From an uncultured Eubacteriales bacterium (lineage in GTDB: Bacteria > Bacillota > Clostridia > Oscillospirales > Acutalibacteraceae), in assembly GCA_951801675.1 (NCBI GenBank), contig CATONX010000002.1:1-64000 (forward strand): 64,000 nt of DNA, written 5' to 3'. A model generated the notes under the pieces. It did no database searches. It saw only the letters and a program-made list of their open reading frames with translations, and had not been told where the DNA came from. A program made the position numbers and the translations under genes. Position 1 is the first letter of the stretch; the number at the start of each line of letters is the position of its first letter. Positions 7,885-16,915 of the stretch are shown here, piece after piece.

Positions 7885-8127
7885 GAAAGAAATTTGCGGT
7901 GTAAAATCTCGAAAAAAACGCTCGCTCTATAAAGATATGGGAATGTTCGAGAAGGAAAATTGATACGGCTGTCTATTTGCGCGCTTTGTTTTCATTGATG
8001 GGCCCTGATGTCTCTGTGCGCTGCCGTTTTCGCCGCCGTCCATAAACGGCGAAGGAGGTATTTGGGCGGCAGTTGGTTTTGCCCGGTACTGAAAACGGGC
8101 GGATAGGATAGGCGCGGGATAAAAGAC

Positions 8128-8166
8128 AAAAAGGCTGTGGCACCGTTTCGGTGCCACAGCCTTTTT
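8128..8166 (-). terminator. Terminator of trxA, near-symmetrical
   Basis: Near-perfect stem AAAAAGGCTGTGGCACCG with loop TTTC, flanked by A and T runs, so it can work on both strands. It lies six bases past the trxA stop. Confidence 0.85.
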
Positions 8167-8172
8167 GTCCTT

Positions 8173-8502
8173 TTAGGAAAGCAGTTCGTTGAGCGCTTCT
8201 TGGTATTCCCCTTCCGACCGGGCGCCCACCAGCGTGTTGACCACCTTGCCATTCTGGAAGAAGAGGAGAGAGGGGATGGTGGATACCCCGTACTGCTGGG
8301 CAAGCTCCATTTCCTCGTCGATGTTGACCTTTCCCACTACCGCTTTGCCTTCGTACTGTTCCGCCAGCCGGTCTACAATAGGACCGACCGCGCGGCAGGG
8401 GCCGCACCAGCTGGCCCAGAAGTCGACCAGTGCCGCTTGGGCGGGCAGGATGCGTTCCTCAAAGTCCTCCTTGGACAGATGCAGCGCTTGCATTTCTGAC
8501 AT
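8173..8502 (-). CDS. trxA: Thioredoxin
   Basis: 109 residues from the ATG at 8502, chosen because GGGAGGT lies nine bases upstream; the ORF-track start at 8520 would put the ribosome site inside the coding region. The WCGPC redox motif is at residues 32-36 (VDFWASWCGPC), the cis-proline loop is STIPSLLFF, and the fold ends with VGARSEGEYQEALNELL. It is a cytosolic disulfide reductase. It is transcribed alone, convergent to the pyridoxamine kinase gene. Confidence 0.95.
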   Translation of the reverse strand: MSEMQALHLSKEDFEERILPAQAALVDFWASWCGPCRAVGPIVDRLAEQYEGKAVVGKVNIDEEMELAQQYGVSTIPSLLFFQNGKVVNTLVGARSEGEYQEALNELLS

Positions 8503-8520
8503 CGGCACAATACCTCCCAT

Positions 8521-8951
8521 GAGTTGATGTCACTAGTGTTCTCGGTTTCGCGGAAATCATACGGGAAGAAAGAAAATGCAGCCAAACGCCAAAAAATGGA
8601 AATTGTTCGGAAGGGAATCCGAAAGCTTTTCCGCCTGTTTCCCTGCCTTTTGATAGACTGCCGTAAGCGTTAGAAATGAGATGAAATTTAGAATGAGTAG
8701 ATCAAAAAAAGTAATGTTTTGTATGATTCATAAAGAAAAACAGAAAAATTCAATTCATTTTCAGAATTTTGTCTAGACTGATTCGAAATATATTGTGCAA
8801 TATGTACATACTTATCGAAAATTTGGGAATTATTTCTCTGGTTTTGCTTGCAAAATGGAAACAATTGTATTATAATTGTTCCGTACTTCGAAAATAAGTT
8901 CTTTATTTTGTAAGTACAAATTACAGCGATGATTAAGAAGGAGGCAACAAA
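8521..8951 (+). promoter_or_regulatory. AT-rich intergenic region with promoter of the first lyase gene
   Basis: A 431-bp gene-free stretch, much richer in AT than its surroundings. TTGCAA (8848-8853) and TATAAT (8871-8876) are 17 bp apart, giving a predicted start near 8883 and a leader of about 70 nt. The -10 is covered by the inverted repeat AACAATT / AATTGTT (8860-8866, 8874-8880), a likely repressor site. No RNA gene was recognised in the rest. Confidence 0.65.
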
Positions 8952-11900
8952 ATGTCAAAGCGTAAGCCAATTGTGAAGGCGATTTCACTGCTTGCAGCGG
9001 CGGCGATGATGGCAACCGTCACCACCGGCGCGGTAAGCGCGGCTCCCGGCGATTCCTCTCCGGTACGGCAGATGGAATACCTGGACAGAGGTCTGGTCAC
9101 CATGCAGAAGGCGGACGGTATCTACATGAGCTGGCGCTTTTTGGGAACCGACCCGGACGACGTCAGTTTCAACATTTACCGTGACAACGTCAAGATCGCA
9201 ACCGTAAGCGACTGCACCAATTACACCGATCCGGACGGCGACGAGTATTCTGAGTACGCGGTATCCGCAATCATCGACGGCGTGGAAAGCCCTGCGGAAG
9301 GCTCCAACCTTCCGGTGCTGGCCCAAAATGGTTCCGCAAACGGCAATTTTATCGAGCTCAAACTCGAAAATCCCGGCCCGAGAGCGTCCATCCAGTTCCG
9401 CAACGCGAGAGCGGACCTGTATGCGGCCACCGGCAAGTATTACTATATGCCGGTTGATCTGGACAGACTCAACCAGATGCAGACGGTAGTCAAAAATTAT
9501 AACGAAGGAAGAATTACCAAAGAAGCCTACGATGCGGCGGTCGCACAATTCCGTGATTATACCAATAAGCTGGGCCTCGATGAGACCGGCGGCAACGGTC
9601 CGACCCTGCGTCAGCTCGGCTATACCGAGGAAGGCGTTACGCCTCTTCGCACCGATGCAGAGGGCAAGCTGATGTACCGCACCGCCACTTATACCTCCAA
9701 CGACATGTCCACCGCGGATCTGGACGGCGACGGCCAATACGAGCTGATCGTCAAGTGGGATCCTTCCGATTCCCGCGATTCCATGATCTCCTATGAGACC
9801 TCCGCTCCCTGCGTGATCGACGCATACGACATCGTGGACGGACAAGCTGTCCTGATGTGGAGAATCGACATGGGTTACAACATCCGTGCCGGCGCTCACG
9901 ACACGCAGATGCAGGTCTATGACTTTGACGGCGACGGCAAGGGTGAGATCATCCTGCGCACCGCCGACGGCACCACCTCCGGCACCGTCACCGACGGTGT
10001 TTACACCCCGGCTTATGTGGTGGGCAATCAGGACGCCGCCAACATCGAGCAGTACCTGATTCAGGGTAACGCCGAAAAGGTAAACGCCCTGACCACCAAT
10101 ATTCTGAAGAATTATTCCATCGTCTGGGAAGATCCGGTTTACAACAACAATGCCGGTGAAGCGGGCCAGGACGGCTACATCACCACCGGTTCCTATAAGG
10201 GCAACTTTATGGACCAGACCTGGTGTAAGGTATTCTGCTACGGTCCCTCCTCCGGACCTGGCGACGAATACATCACCGCTTTTGACGGCGAAACCGGTAA
10301 GATCCTCGATGCGGTTCCTTATCAGTTCGCCATTACGGAAGATATGTGGGGCATCACGCCTTACTGCCGCAGAAGCGCAGGCTGCTCGGGTAAAATCCAG
10401 GAATCCGACGCTGCCCATATCAAGGCGGACCCGACGTATGTTCCTCAGTATTTCTGGGTGGAAAACGACAATGCCAACGACATCGGCAACAACTACATGA
10501 TGTTCAACGATTCCACCGGAAACCGGTCCGGTCGTTTCCTCGGCGCGGTTGCGACCCTCGACGGAAAAACTCCCAGCGCGCTGATCGTGCGCGGTTACTA
10601 TGCCAGAACCACCATCGCGGCTTACACCATCAAGGACAACAAGCTGGTGCCCACCGCGACCTTTGATTCCTCCGAGTATGAGAATCATCTGGATTACGAA
10701 TGCCGCGGCAACCATAACATGGGTGCTGCCGACATCGACAACGACGGCATGGACGAGGTGATTTACGGCTCCATGGCGTGGGATCTGGACGGCAACAAGC
10801 TGGTTCCCAAGTATGTGGTCGGTGTCTCGATGCCTGACACGCAAAAGGCTCCGGCTTCCGGAACCGCTATGGATCCGAAGGCAGGCTACAATGAGGACGG
10901 TTCCATTAAGGAAGGCTATCGGTTCTCTTATAACTACCATGGCGACGCCATTCACATCCTTCCGATGGATAAGACCAATCGGATGGTCGTTATGACCCCG
11001 CATGAAGACTCCGGCGACGCGGTGCGCGGCTGGGCGGCTTCTATGGACGTGCATGACGCGGCCACCGGCGAAGTGCTGGCCATGTCCTGGCGCTCTGGCG
11101 ACCAGGGACGCGGCGCGGCCGGCAACGTGGATCCGTGGAATCCGGATACCATCGTTGCGACCGGCAACATCTCCATCAACCTGAAAACCGGTCAAAAGAG
11201 CAGCGTGGGTGCCGGCTCCAACGGCCTCATCTACTGGACTGGTTCTCTGGTTACCCAGATCCTCAACAGCACCATCGATCAGGTTGGCGCCAACAATAGA
11301 ACCGAACGTGTCATGAGCTTCTCCGGCGCGTCCTTCAACAACGGCTCCAAGACCAACACCGGCCTGCAGGCGGACCTGTTCGGTGACTGGCGCGAAGAGC
11401 TGGTTCTGCGCTCCGGCGCCGACACCATCCGTATCTACACCACAAATATGCCCACCCAGTATAAGATCCGTACCCTGATGCATGACCCGGCTTACCGCAA
11501 CGGCGTTGCCTGCGAGAACACCGCTTACAACCAGAGCCCGCATCCGGGCTTCTTCCTGGGTTATGAAGGCGATGTGACCGAGGTCAACAAGGTCAATGGC
11601 TCCATCATTCCCAACTCCGATCCGATCATTGCGACTGGCAAGAGAGACGACATCTCCATTGTTACTCCGGAGAACAAGCTCCCCACTACTGCCACCGCTT
11701 CCGCTCTCGCCTATCAGCCCAACGAGAAGATCACCATTACGGTGAATGCGCCGGCAGGGATGGAAAAGGTTTGGCTGGTCAACGAGTGGGGCGACGGCCT
11801 GGCTGCTGATACCACCGTTGCGAAGGACACCGACCGGGATATCTGGACCTTTGAGTTTACCCTCGGCACCAAGGGCGACCGTACGCTGACGGTTATGGCA

Positions 11901-12263
11901 GACGGCCTGCGTCAGTGCGAGGTAAGCTTCGTTATCACCAACGAGTCGGTCGCGCCTCCCGCCCAGGAAGCCCCCCAGGCAATCTCTGCAAAAGGAAAGA
12001 CGACCGTCAAGGTTAACGAGCCCTTTGCAGTTACCATTCAGACCAACCAGGCGGTTTCCTTTGTCCGTCTCTTCAACGAGAGCGGCATGGGCCTTGCTCC
12101 GATTTCCCTGAGCTATGTGGACAATGCGGACGGCACCCGTACCTGGACGTACACCACCAGTGTCGGTTCCGTTGGCACTCGTACCCTTAACGTGCGCGTA
12201 GCCGGAGCGGATCGTGTGTACGAAGCCACTGATGTCAACTACACGGTGAGAATCACTCGGTAG
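8952..12263 (+). CDS. Secreted rhamnogalacturonan lyase, polysaccharide lyase family 11 (copy 1)
   Basis: 1103 residues, longer than the roughly 600-residue Bacillus YesW/YesX. Signal peptide at residues 1-31, with GGAGG before the ATG. The PL11 beta-propeller catalytic domain spans about residues 38-900 and begins with the family hallmark MEYLDRGLVTM ... GIYMSWRFLGTD. Calcium-type loops include DLDGDGQYE, DFDGDGKGE and DIDNDGMDE; the ending GDWREELVLRSGADTIRIY and TAYNQSPHPGFFLG is typical. A helical insert of about 90 residues (near residues 155-245, LNQMQTVVKNYNEGRITKEAY) interrupts an early blade. Two beta-rich modules (about 910-1000 and 1005-1103) close the protein. Family knowledge: beta-elimination of the rhamnose-galacturonate backbone of pectin. 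Endo or exo mode is not decided. Confidence 0.93.
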   Translation: MSKRKPIVKAISLLAAAAMMATVTTGAVSAAPGDSSPVRQMEYLDRGLVTMQKADGIYMSWRFLGTDPDDVSFNIYRDNVKIATVSDCTNYTDPDGDEYSEYAVSAIIDGVESPAEGSNLPVLAQNGSANGNFIELKLENPGPRASIQFRNARADLYAATGKYYYMPVDLDRLNQMQTVVKNYNEGRITKEAYDAAVAQFRDYTNKLGLDETGGNGPTLRQLGYTEEGVTPLRTDAEGKLMYRTATYTSNDMSTADLDGDGQYELIVKWDPSDSRDSMISYETSAPCVIDAYDIVDGQAVLMWRIDMGYNIRAGAHDTQMQVYDFDGDGKGEIILRTADGTTSGTVTDGVYTPAYVVGNQDAANIEQYLIQGNAEKVNALTTNILKNYSIVWEDPVYNNNAGEAGQDGYITTGSYKGNFMDQTWCKVFCYGPSSGPGDEYITAFDGETGKILDAVPYQFAITEDMWGITPYCRRSAGCSGKIQESDAAHIKADPTYVPQYFWVENDNANDIGNNYMMFNDSTGNRSGRFLGAVATLDGKTPSALIVRGYYARTTIAAYTIKDNKLVPTATFDSSEYENHLDYECRGNHNMGAADIDNDGMDEVIYGSMAWDLDGNKLVPKYVVGVSMPDTQKAPASGTAMDPKAGYNEDGSIKEGYRFSYNYHGDAIHILPMDKTNRMVVMTPHEDSGDAVRGWAASMDVHDAATGEVLAMSWRSGDQGRGAAGNVDPWNPDTIVATGNISINLKTGQKSSVGAGSNGLIYWTGSLVTQILNSTIDQVGANNRTERVMSFSGASFNNGSKTNTGLQADLFGDWREELVLRSGADTIRIYTTNMPTQYKIRTLMHDPAYRNGVACENTAYNQSPHPGFFLGYEGDVTEVNKVNGSIIPNSDPIIATGKRDDISIVTPENKLPTTATASALAYQPNEKITITVNAPAGMEKVWLVNEWGDGLAADTTVAKDTDRDIWTFEFTLGTKGDRTLTVMADGLRQCEVSFVITNESVAPPAQEAPQAISAKGKTTVKVNEPFAVTIQTNQAVSFVRLFNESGMGLAPISLSYVDNADGTRTWTYTTSVGSVGTRTLNVRVAGADRVYEATDVNYTVRITR

Positions 12264-12753
12264 TATTGACGTTAGAACAGCACCCAAAAAAACGATCATA
12301 GCGGCAGCGGCGCAGGGACCGGATGGCACTCCCGGGTTTATACCGTCGTGCAAAGGCGTGCAGACACTGGCTGCGCATTCAAAAATGCCGCTGCGTGCTT
12401 GAAAAACTTGTACTGATAACTGATATAAAAAAATCAATAGACTACCAATCCAAATATTACCTGAAAGGCGGCGAAAAGTTTCTGTTTGATATAAAAAGAG
12501 CAGGAAAAAGAAATGTAATGGCAAGTGATACAAAAAAATTCATATTCTTATACAAAAATATATGTTTTGGTTTGGGATATTTGTCTTAAAGTTTGGTTTA
12601 CAAAAATTTGATGCAAGATTCACAAAAAGGTACAGACAATTCAAGGCATTCTATCAATTGACTAAATTTTTTTATGTTGATAAGATAATTAATGTTCAAC
12701 TGTGTGCCATACACAGAATAAACGAACAAAAAAGAAAAGGAGATGGACAGAGT
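12264..12753 (+). promoter_or_regulatory. Intergenic region with candidate promoter of the second lyase gene
   Basis: A 490-bp gap. The first 150 bp are GC-rich, with a distant 8-bp inverted repeat (GCAGCGGC / GCCGCTGC), but no clean terminator was seen. The rest is strongly AT-rich. TTGACT (12658-12663), 17 bp, then TAAGAT (12681-12686) is the best promoter, leaving a leader of about 60 nt. The ORF-track start at 12562 lies in this AT-rich leader and is not used. Confidence 0.5.
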
Positions 12754-15700
12754 ATGAAAGCAAAGAAACTCTTGGCAGTTCTTCTGAGCCTGGCGATGAT
12801 CGCGACCATGTTCCCGGTTGTTGTCTTTGGTGCGGATGAACCGTCCGACCTGCTGCCGACCTACCAGTTCGACTTTGGTATGACGTCAACGCCGGTTATG
12901 GCGGGATGGACTCCTGTCACCATTAACGCTCAAAAGAATCCCTCAGAGGCGTCGAGTACCATGTACTCGGCAGGAAGCGGGTACGGCTTCATCAGCCCGA
13001 TTAGCAGTCTGATTTCCCGTGACCGCAGCAGCGGCAACACCTATGGCGCCAACCAGATGGAACGGGACTGGGTAGGCTCCAAGGACTGGCAGTTTAAGGC
13101 GGACGTGAAGCCCGGCACCTACAACGTCATCGTGTACTGCACCGATATGCTGGCCGGCACCGCCAACAACGTGGATATCAATATCAACGGCCAGGATTAT
13201 GCCAGCATGAAGGCTGTCAAGGTGGAAACCAATCAGGGCATGACCTATGCGCTGATCGAAAACCTGACCGTGACGGCGGAAAACAGCAGTTTCCTCTTCC
13301 ACTTTACCTCCACCAATTCCGGCTACGTCAACGGCATCGAGATTTTCGATCCCCGTTCCAGCCGTACGCCCTCCCTTGTCAGCGTGACCAACCCCTCTGA
13401 GGCGGTTATCTACAAGGGCGAATCCCTCCCCACTCCTCCCTCCACTGTAAAGGTCAAGCTGAGTGACAACAAGGAATTGGATGCCACCATCGGCGAATGG
13501 AAACTGGACAAGGAATTTGATCCCAATAACTTCACCACTTATACATATACCGGCACCATCCCTGCGGTGGAAGGTGTGTTCACCAACGACGGGAATATGA
13601 CGGCAACCTTCAAGGTCACCTACCTGGAGAAGCCCTATATCTCCACCGTGATGGACACCACACCTATCCTGCTTACCTCCGGTAAGCCGCTGCCCTCCTT
13701 CCCGACGCAGGTGGAGGTTAAGCTCAATAACGGTACCATCGCTACCGTCCAGGTAGGCGAATGGACCTCCGAGAATCCCTTCAATCCGGACGTGTTCGGC
13801 ACCTACACCTACACCGCCGACTTGGTGGTTACGGACGCGTTCAATAACATCAATAACCTCAAAGCAACCCAGAAGGTGAACTATCTGCAGGAAACCCCTG
13901 CCTATAATTCCAAGGACCGTTCCATGGAATGGCTGGACCGCGGCGTGATCGCCATGAAGTCCACCGACGGCATCTTCATCTCCTGGCGCCTGCTCGCTTC
14001 CGAGTATGGCACGGACATTGCGTTCAACATCTACCGCAACGGCGAGAAGATCAACGCAGCGCCCATCACCGATAAGACCAACTACGTCGATGTGGACGGC
14101 AAGGAAGGCGATCTTTACCGTGTAGAAACCATCTTAGAGGGCAAGAGCACCCTTTCGAAGGAAGTCAGCGCCCTCCAGGATAATTATCTCGAGCTCCCGA
14201 TCCAGAACCCGGGCAACCATCCGGTGGTTACCGGTGCCGGTTCCGGTGCTACTTACACCGCCAACGACTGCTCCGCGGCGGATGTGGACGGCGATGGCGA
14301 GTACGAGATTCTGGTGAAATGGTATCCCACCAACCAGTTTGACTCCGCCTCCGGCAAGCTGAGCAGCCCGACCATCTTCGACTGCTATAAGCTCGACGGC
14401 ACCGCCCTGTGGAGAATCAACCTGGGTTACAACATTTCCTCCGGTGCTCACTTCAGCCAGTTCATGTTCTATGATTTCGATCAGGACGGCAAGGCTGAGT
14501 TCGTCGTCAAGACGGCGGACGGCACCAAGGTTTATGCGCCTGACGAAAACGGCAAGCTTCCCACCTATGAGGAAGAAGAAGCCGGTAAGGGCCTCATCGG
14601 CGTCGTGGGTGACCCGACCAAGAACGGCACCTACATCGCTTACGATGCCAACCCTGCCATGCAGGAAGCCATTGCCAATGGCACCATTTCCCGCGGCAAG
14701 ACCGGTCACGCCTGGGGCGGCCCGGAATATCTGACCGCGTTTAACGGCATGACCGGTGAGATCATCGACACCACCAACTACTATCCCGCGGTACAAGGCG
14801 AGGTCACCGGCAACCAGAGCTGGTGGGGCGACGATACCTTCAACCGTGCGGACCGCTTCTGCGGCGCGGTTGGTTACATCCCCAACCCCAACAACAAAGA
14901 GCAGGCCATCCCGGCCGCTATCATGCAGCGCGGTTACTATAAGAGAACTGCCATTGCCGCCTACGTGCTCATCGACGGCAAGCTGCAGCAGGCCTGGAAG
15001 ATTTCCACCGAAGATAATCCCTATGTCTATGGCCGCGGCGTGCATACCTCCGCTGCTGCGGACATCGACGGTGACGGCTTTGACGAGTACATCACCGGCG
15101 CCATGGCCATCGATCAGGACGGCACCCTCCTGTGGGCGCTGGATCCCGATAAGGCAAGCGCCGATCTGCACGGCGACGCTCTGCACATCGCCGCCATGCT
15201 CCCCCAGACCACCAACCTGCAGGTTATGCAGCCCTATGAGAACAAGAGCTCTACCTATGACTTCACTGTAGTGGACGGCGTTTCCGGCTCCATTGTCTTC
15301 GGTGACCGGAAGGTCGGCAGCTACGACACCGGCCGCGGCTGCGCCGGCAACATTACCCCGAACCCGGGCTACGAAGTCTGGGCCCATCGTCCCAACAGTG
15401 AGAACCCCGATCAGGCGAGAACCGGTTCCATTTACTCTGCGGACGGCAAGGTAGTCGTGGAAGAGAAGCCCATGGGCTTCCTGTGCAACTGGACCGCTTA
15501 CTGGGACGGCGACCTGCTCGCCGAACTGCCCGACGGCCAGGATCCGACTGCTGCCAACGGCGATACCGCCCAGACCGTCTATAAGTACAACTGGGAAACC
15601 AATGAAATGGATGTTCTGGATGTCTTCGAAGGCACCTTCACCAACAACGGCACCAAGAACACCCCGAACCTGTCCGCCGACCTGCTGGGCGACTGGCGTG

Positions 15701-16524
15701 AGGAAATCGTCGCGAGAACAGAGGATTCTTCCGCCCTGCGGATCTACTCCACCACCATCCCGACCGATTACATGATCTACACCCTCATGCACGATCCCAC
15801 ATACCGCCTGGCCATCGCCAGACAGAACACTGCGTACAACCAGCCGCCGCACCTGGGTTACTACCTGGGCGAGGACAACAAGGATCAGGTTCTGGCTATG
15901 GAGCTTCCCACCTATGCGATGCATTACACCAATGCACCGATTGAGATTTCTGCCTCTGCGGACAAGGAAGCCTATACGCCCAATGAGACCATTACGGTCA
16001 ATGTCACCACCGATAAGAACGTGAATAAGGCCTACCTGGTCAGCGAGACCGGCATGGGCCTGGCCACCACCCGTTCCTTCGTGGAGAATGAAGACGGTTC
16101 CATCACCTGGACCCTGACCTTCTCTCTGGCCACCAAGGGCGCTCGTACCCTGAGCGTGTACACCGACGGCGTTGATACCGGCGTGGATGTCAGCTTCTAT
16201 GTCGGCGAAGCATCGGTTGCCCCGGGCACCGACGAGGTCAAGCTGATCAGCGCGACGATGGATCCGACCGGCAAGGTCAACGAGCCCATCACCGCTACCA
16301 TCAAGACCTCCACCAACGTTGCCAAGGTTCGCCTCTTCAACGAGAGCGGCATGGGCCTCGCTCCCACCACCTGCACCTATGTGGACGAGGGCGATGTTCG
16401 TACCTGGACCTATACCCTCAGCGTCGGTACTCCTGGCCCCCGTAACTTTACGGTAAAGGCTGCCGGTTCTGACCTTACCTGGGCGGAGAATACTCTGAGC
16501 CTGCAGGTTCGCGTTACCCGGTAA
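12754..16524 (+). CDS. Secreted rhamnogalacturonan lyase, polysaccharide lyase family 11 (copy 2)
   Basis: 1256 residues from the ATG at 12754 (AAAAGGAGA upstream), starting with a clear signal peptide (MKAKKLLAVLLSLAMIATMF...FGA). Domain order: a malectin/galactose-binding-like domain (about 33-170; YQFDFGMTSTPV, YNVIVYCTDML, SGYVNGIEIFDP); two Ig-like Big_4-type domains (about 175-290 and 295-385; KGESLPTPPSTVKVKLSDNK, SGKPLPSFPTQVEVKLNNG); the PL11 propeller (about 389-1050; MEWLDRGVIAM, GIFISWRLLAS, DVDGDGEYE, DIDGDGFDE, GDWREEIVART); and the paired C-terminal modules (about 1065-1150 and 1160-1256). It lacks the helical insert of copy 1. It lies 490 bp downstream of copy 1 on the same strand but has its own promoter region, and is followed by a strong terminator. 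The added N-terminal domains suggest carbohydrate binding. Confidence 0.93.
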   Translation: MKAKKLLAVLLSLAMIATMFPVVVFGADEPSDLLPTYQFDFGMTSTPVMAGWTPVTINAQKNPSEASSTMYSAGSGYGFISPISSLISRDRSSGNTYGANQMERDWVGSKDWQFKADVKPGTYNVIVYCTDMLAGTANNVDININGQDYASMKAVKVETNQGMTYALIENLTVTAENSSFLFHFTSTNSGYVNGIEIFDPRSSRTPSLVSVTNPSEAVIYKGESLPTPPSTVKVKLSDNKELDATIGEWKLDKEFDPNNFTTYTYTGTIPAVEGVFTNDGNMTATFKVTYLEKPYISTVMDTTPILLTSGKPLPSFPTQVEVKLNNGTIATVQVGEWTSENPFNPDVFGTYTYTADLVVTDAFNNINNLKATQKVNYLQETPAYNSKDRSMEWLDRGVIAMKSTDGIFISWRLLASEYGTDIAFNIYRNGEKINAAPITDKTNYVDVDGKEGDLYRVETILEGKSTLSKEVSALQDNYLELPIQNPGNHPVVTGAGSGATYTANDCSAADVDGDGEYEILVKWYPTNQFDSASGKLSSPTIFDCYKLDGTALWRINLGYNISSGAHFSQFMFYDFDQDGKAEFVVKTADGTKVYAPDENGKLPTYEEEEAGKGLIGVVGDPTKNGTYIAYDANPAMQEAIANGTISRGKTGHAWGGPEYLTAFNGMTGEIIDTTNYYPAVQGEVTGNQSWWGDDTFNRADRFCGAVGYIPNPNNKEQAIPAAIMQRGYYKRTAIAAYVLIDGKLQQAWKISTEDNPYVYGRGVHTSAAADIDGDGFDEYITGAMAIDQDGTLLWALDPDKASADLHGDALHIAAMLPQTTNLQVMQPYENKSSTYDFTVVDGVSGSIVFGDRKVGSYDTGRGCAGNITPNPGYEVWAHRPNSENPDQARTGSIYSADGKVVVEEKPMGFLCNWTAYWDGDLLAELPDGQDPTAANGDTAQTVYKYNWETNEMDVLDVFEGTFTNNGTKNTPNLSADLLGDWREEIVARTEDSSALRIYSTTIPTDYMIYTLMHDPTYRLAIARQNTAYNQPPHLGYYLGEDNKDQVLAMELPTYAMHYTNAPIEISASADKEAYTPNETITVNVTTDKNVNKAYLVSETGMGLATTRSFVENEDGSITWTLTFSLATKGARTLSVYTDGVDTGVDVSFYVGEASVAPGTDEVKLISATMDPTGKVNEPITATIKTSTNVAKVRLFNESGMGLAPTTCTYVDEGDVRTWTYTLSVGTPGPRNFTVKAAGSDLTWAENTLSLQVRVTR

Positions 16525-16553
16525 CGGCACAACATCAATCCCATCGCACAAAG

Positions 16554-16593
16554 AAAGCCCCGCCTGCCCTTTCGGGTATGGCGGGGCTTTTTT
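16554..16593 (+). terminator. Terminator of lyase copy 2
   Basis: Stem AAAGCCCCGCC / GGCGGGGCTTT with an inner CCC/GGG pairing, followed by a T run. Confidence 0.88.
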
Positions 16594-16848
16594 GCCTGGC
16601 GGAAGATTTCCGATCAGGAAAACGGGTCCGGAAAAACAGTTTCCATATAAAAGACTTGATAAAAACGCATTGGTTCTGCCTGTATGCAAAGACGACTTCC
16701 TGATGAGGAAAGCAACTGTATAAAAAATTCGTTGCTACTTAAATACATATAGTATTATATAAATTTGATTATGCGTTTTGGAATTAATTTTTGCCCGAAT
16801 AAAGCGCGTTTCCTTCATAGAAAAGCAAAAAGCGGCCCAGGAAAATGA
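16594..16848. other. Gene-free spacer between convergent lyase genes
   Basis: 255 bp between two terminators of convergent genes. It is AT-rich in the middle (16730-16800). No gene, RNA or repeat was recognised. Confidence 0.5.
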
Positions 16849-16882
16849 TTCAGCCCGGCCTGATCAGACAGGCCGGGCTGAA
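16849..16882 (-). terminator. Terminator of lyase copy 3
   Basis: Perfect 12-bp stem TTCAGCCCGGCC / GGCCGGGCTGAA, 33 bp past the stop. The T run is short (TTTTC after a few bases on the minus strand). Confidence 0.7.
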
Positions 16883-16915
16883 CCGGTAGAAAGGAGAAAA
16901 GAGGAATGAAACTAA

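Noticed and set aside
8985-12533. 1182-residue antisense ORF across lyase copy 1
   Set aside because: It is the complement of a clear PL11 gene with signal peptide and ribosome site. Long open antisense frames follow from its codon use; the translation has no recognisable domain.
12562-12753. N-terminal extension of lyase copy 2 in the ORF track
   Set aside because: AT-rich leader; the ATG at 12754 has the ribosome site and signal peptide.
14134-16689. 851-residue antisense ORF across lyase copy 2
   Set aside because: Same reason: it mirrors the PL11 coding strand and starts in the terminator region.
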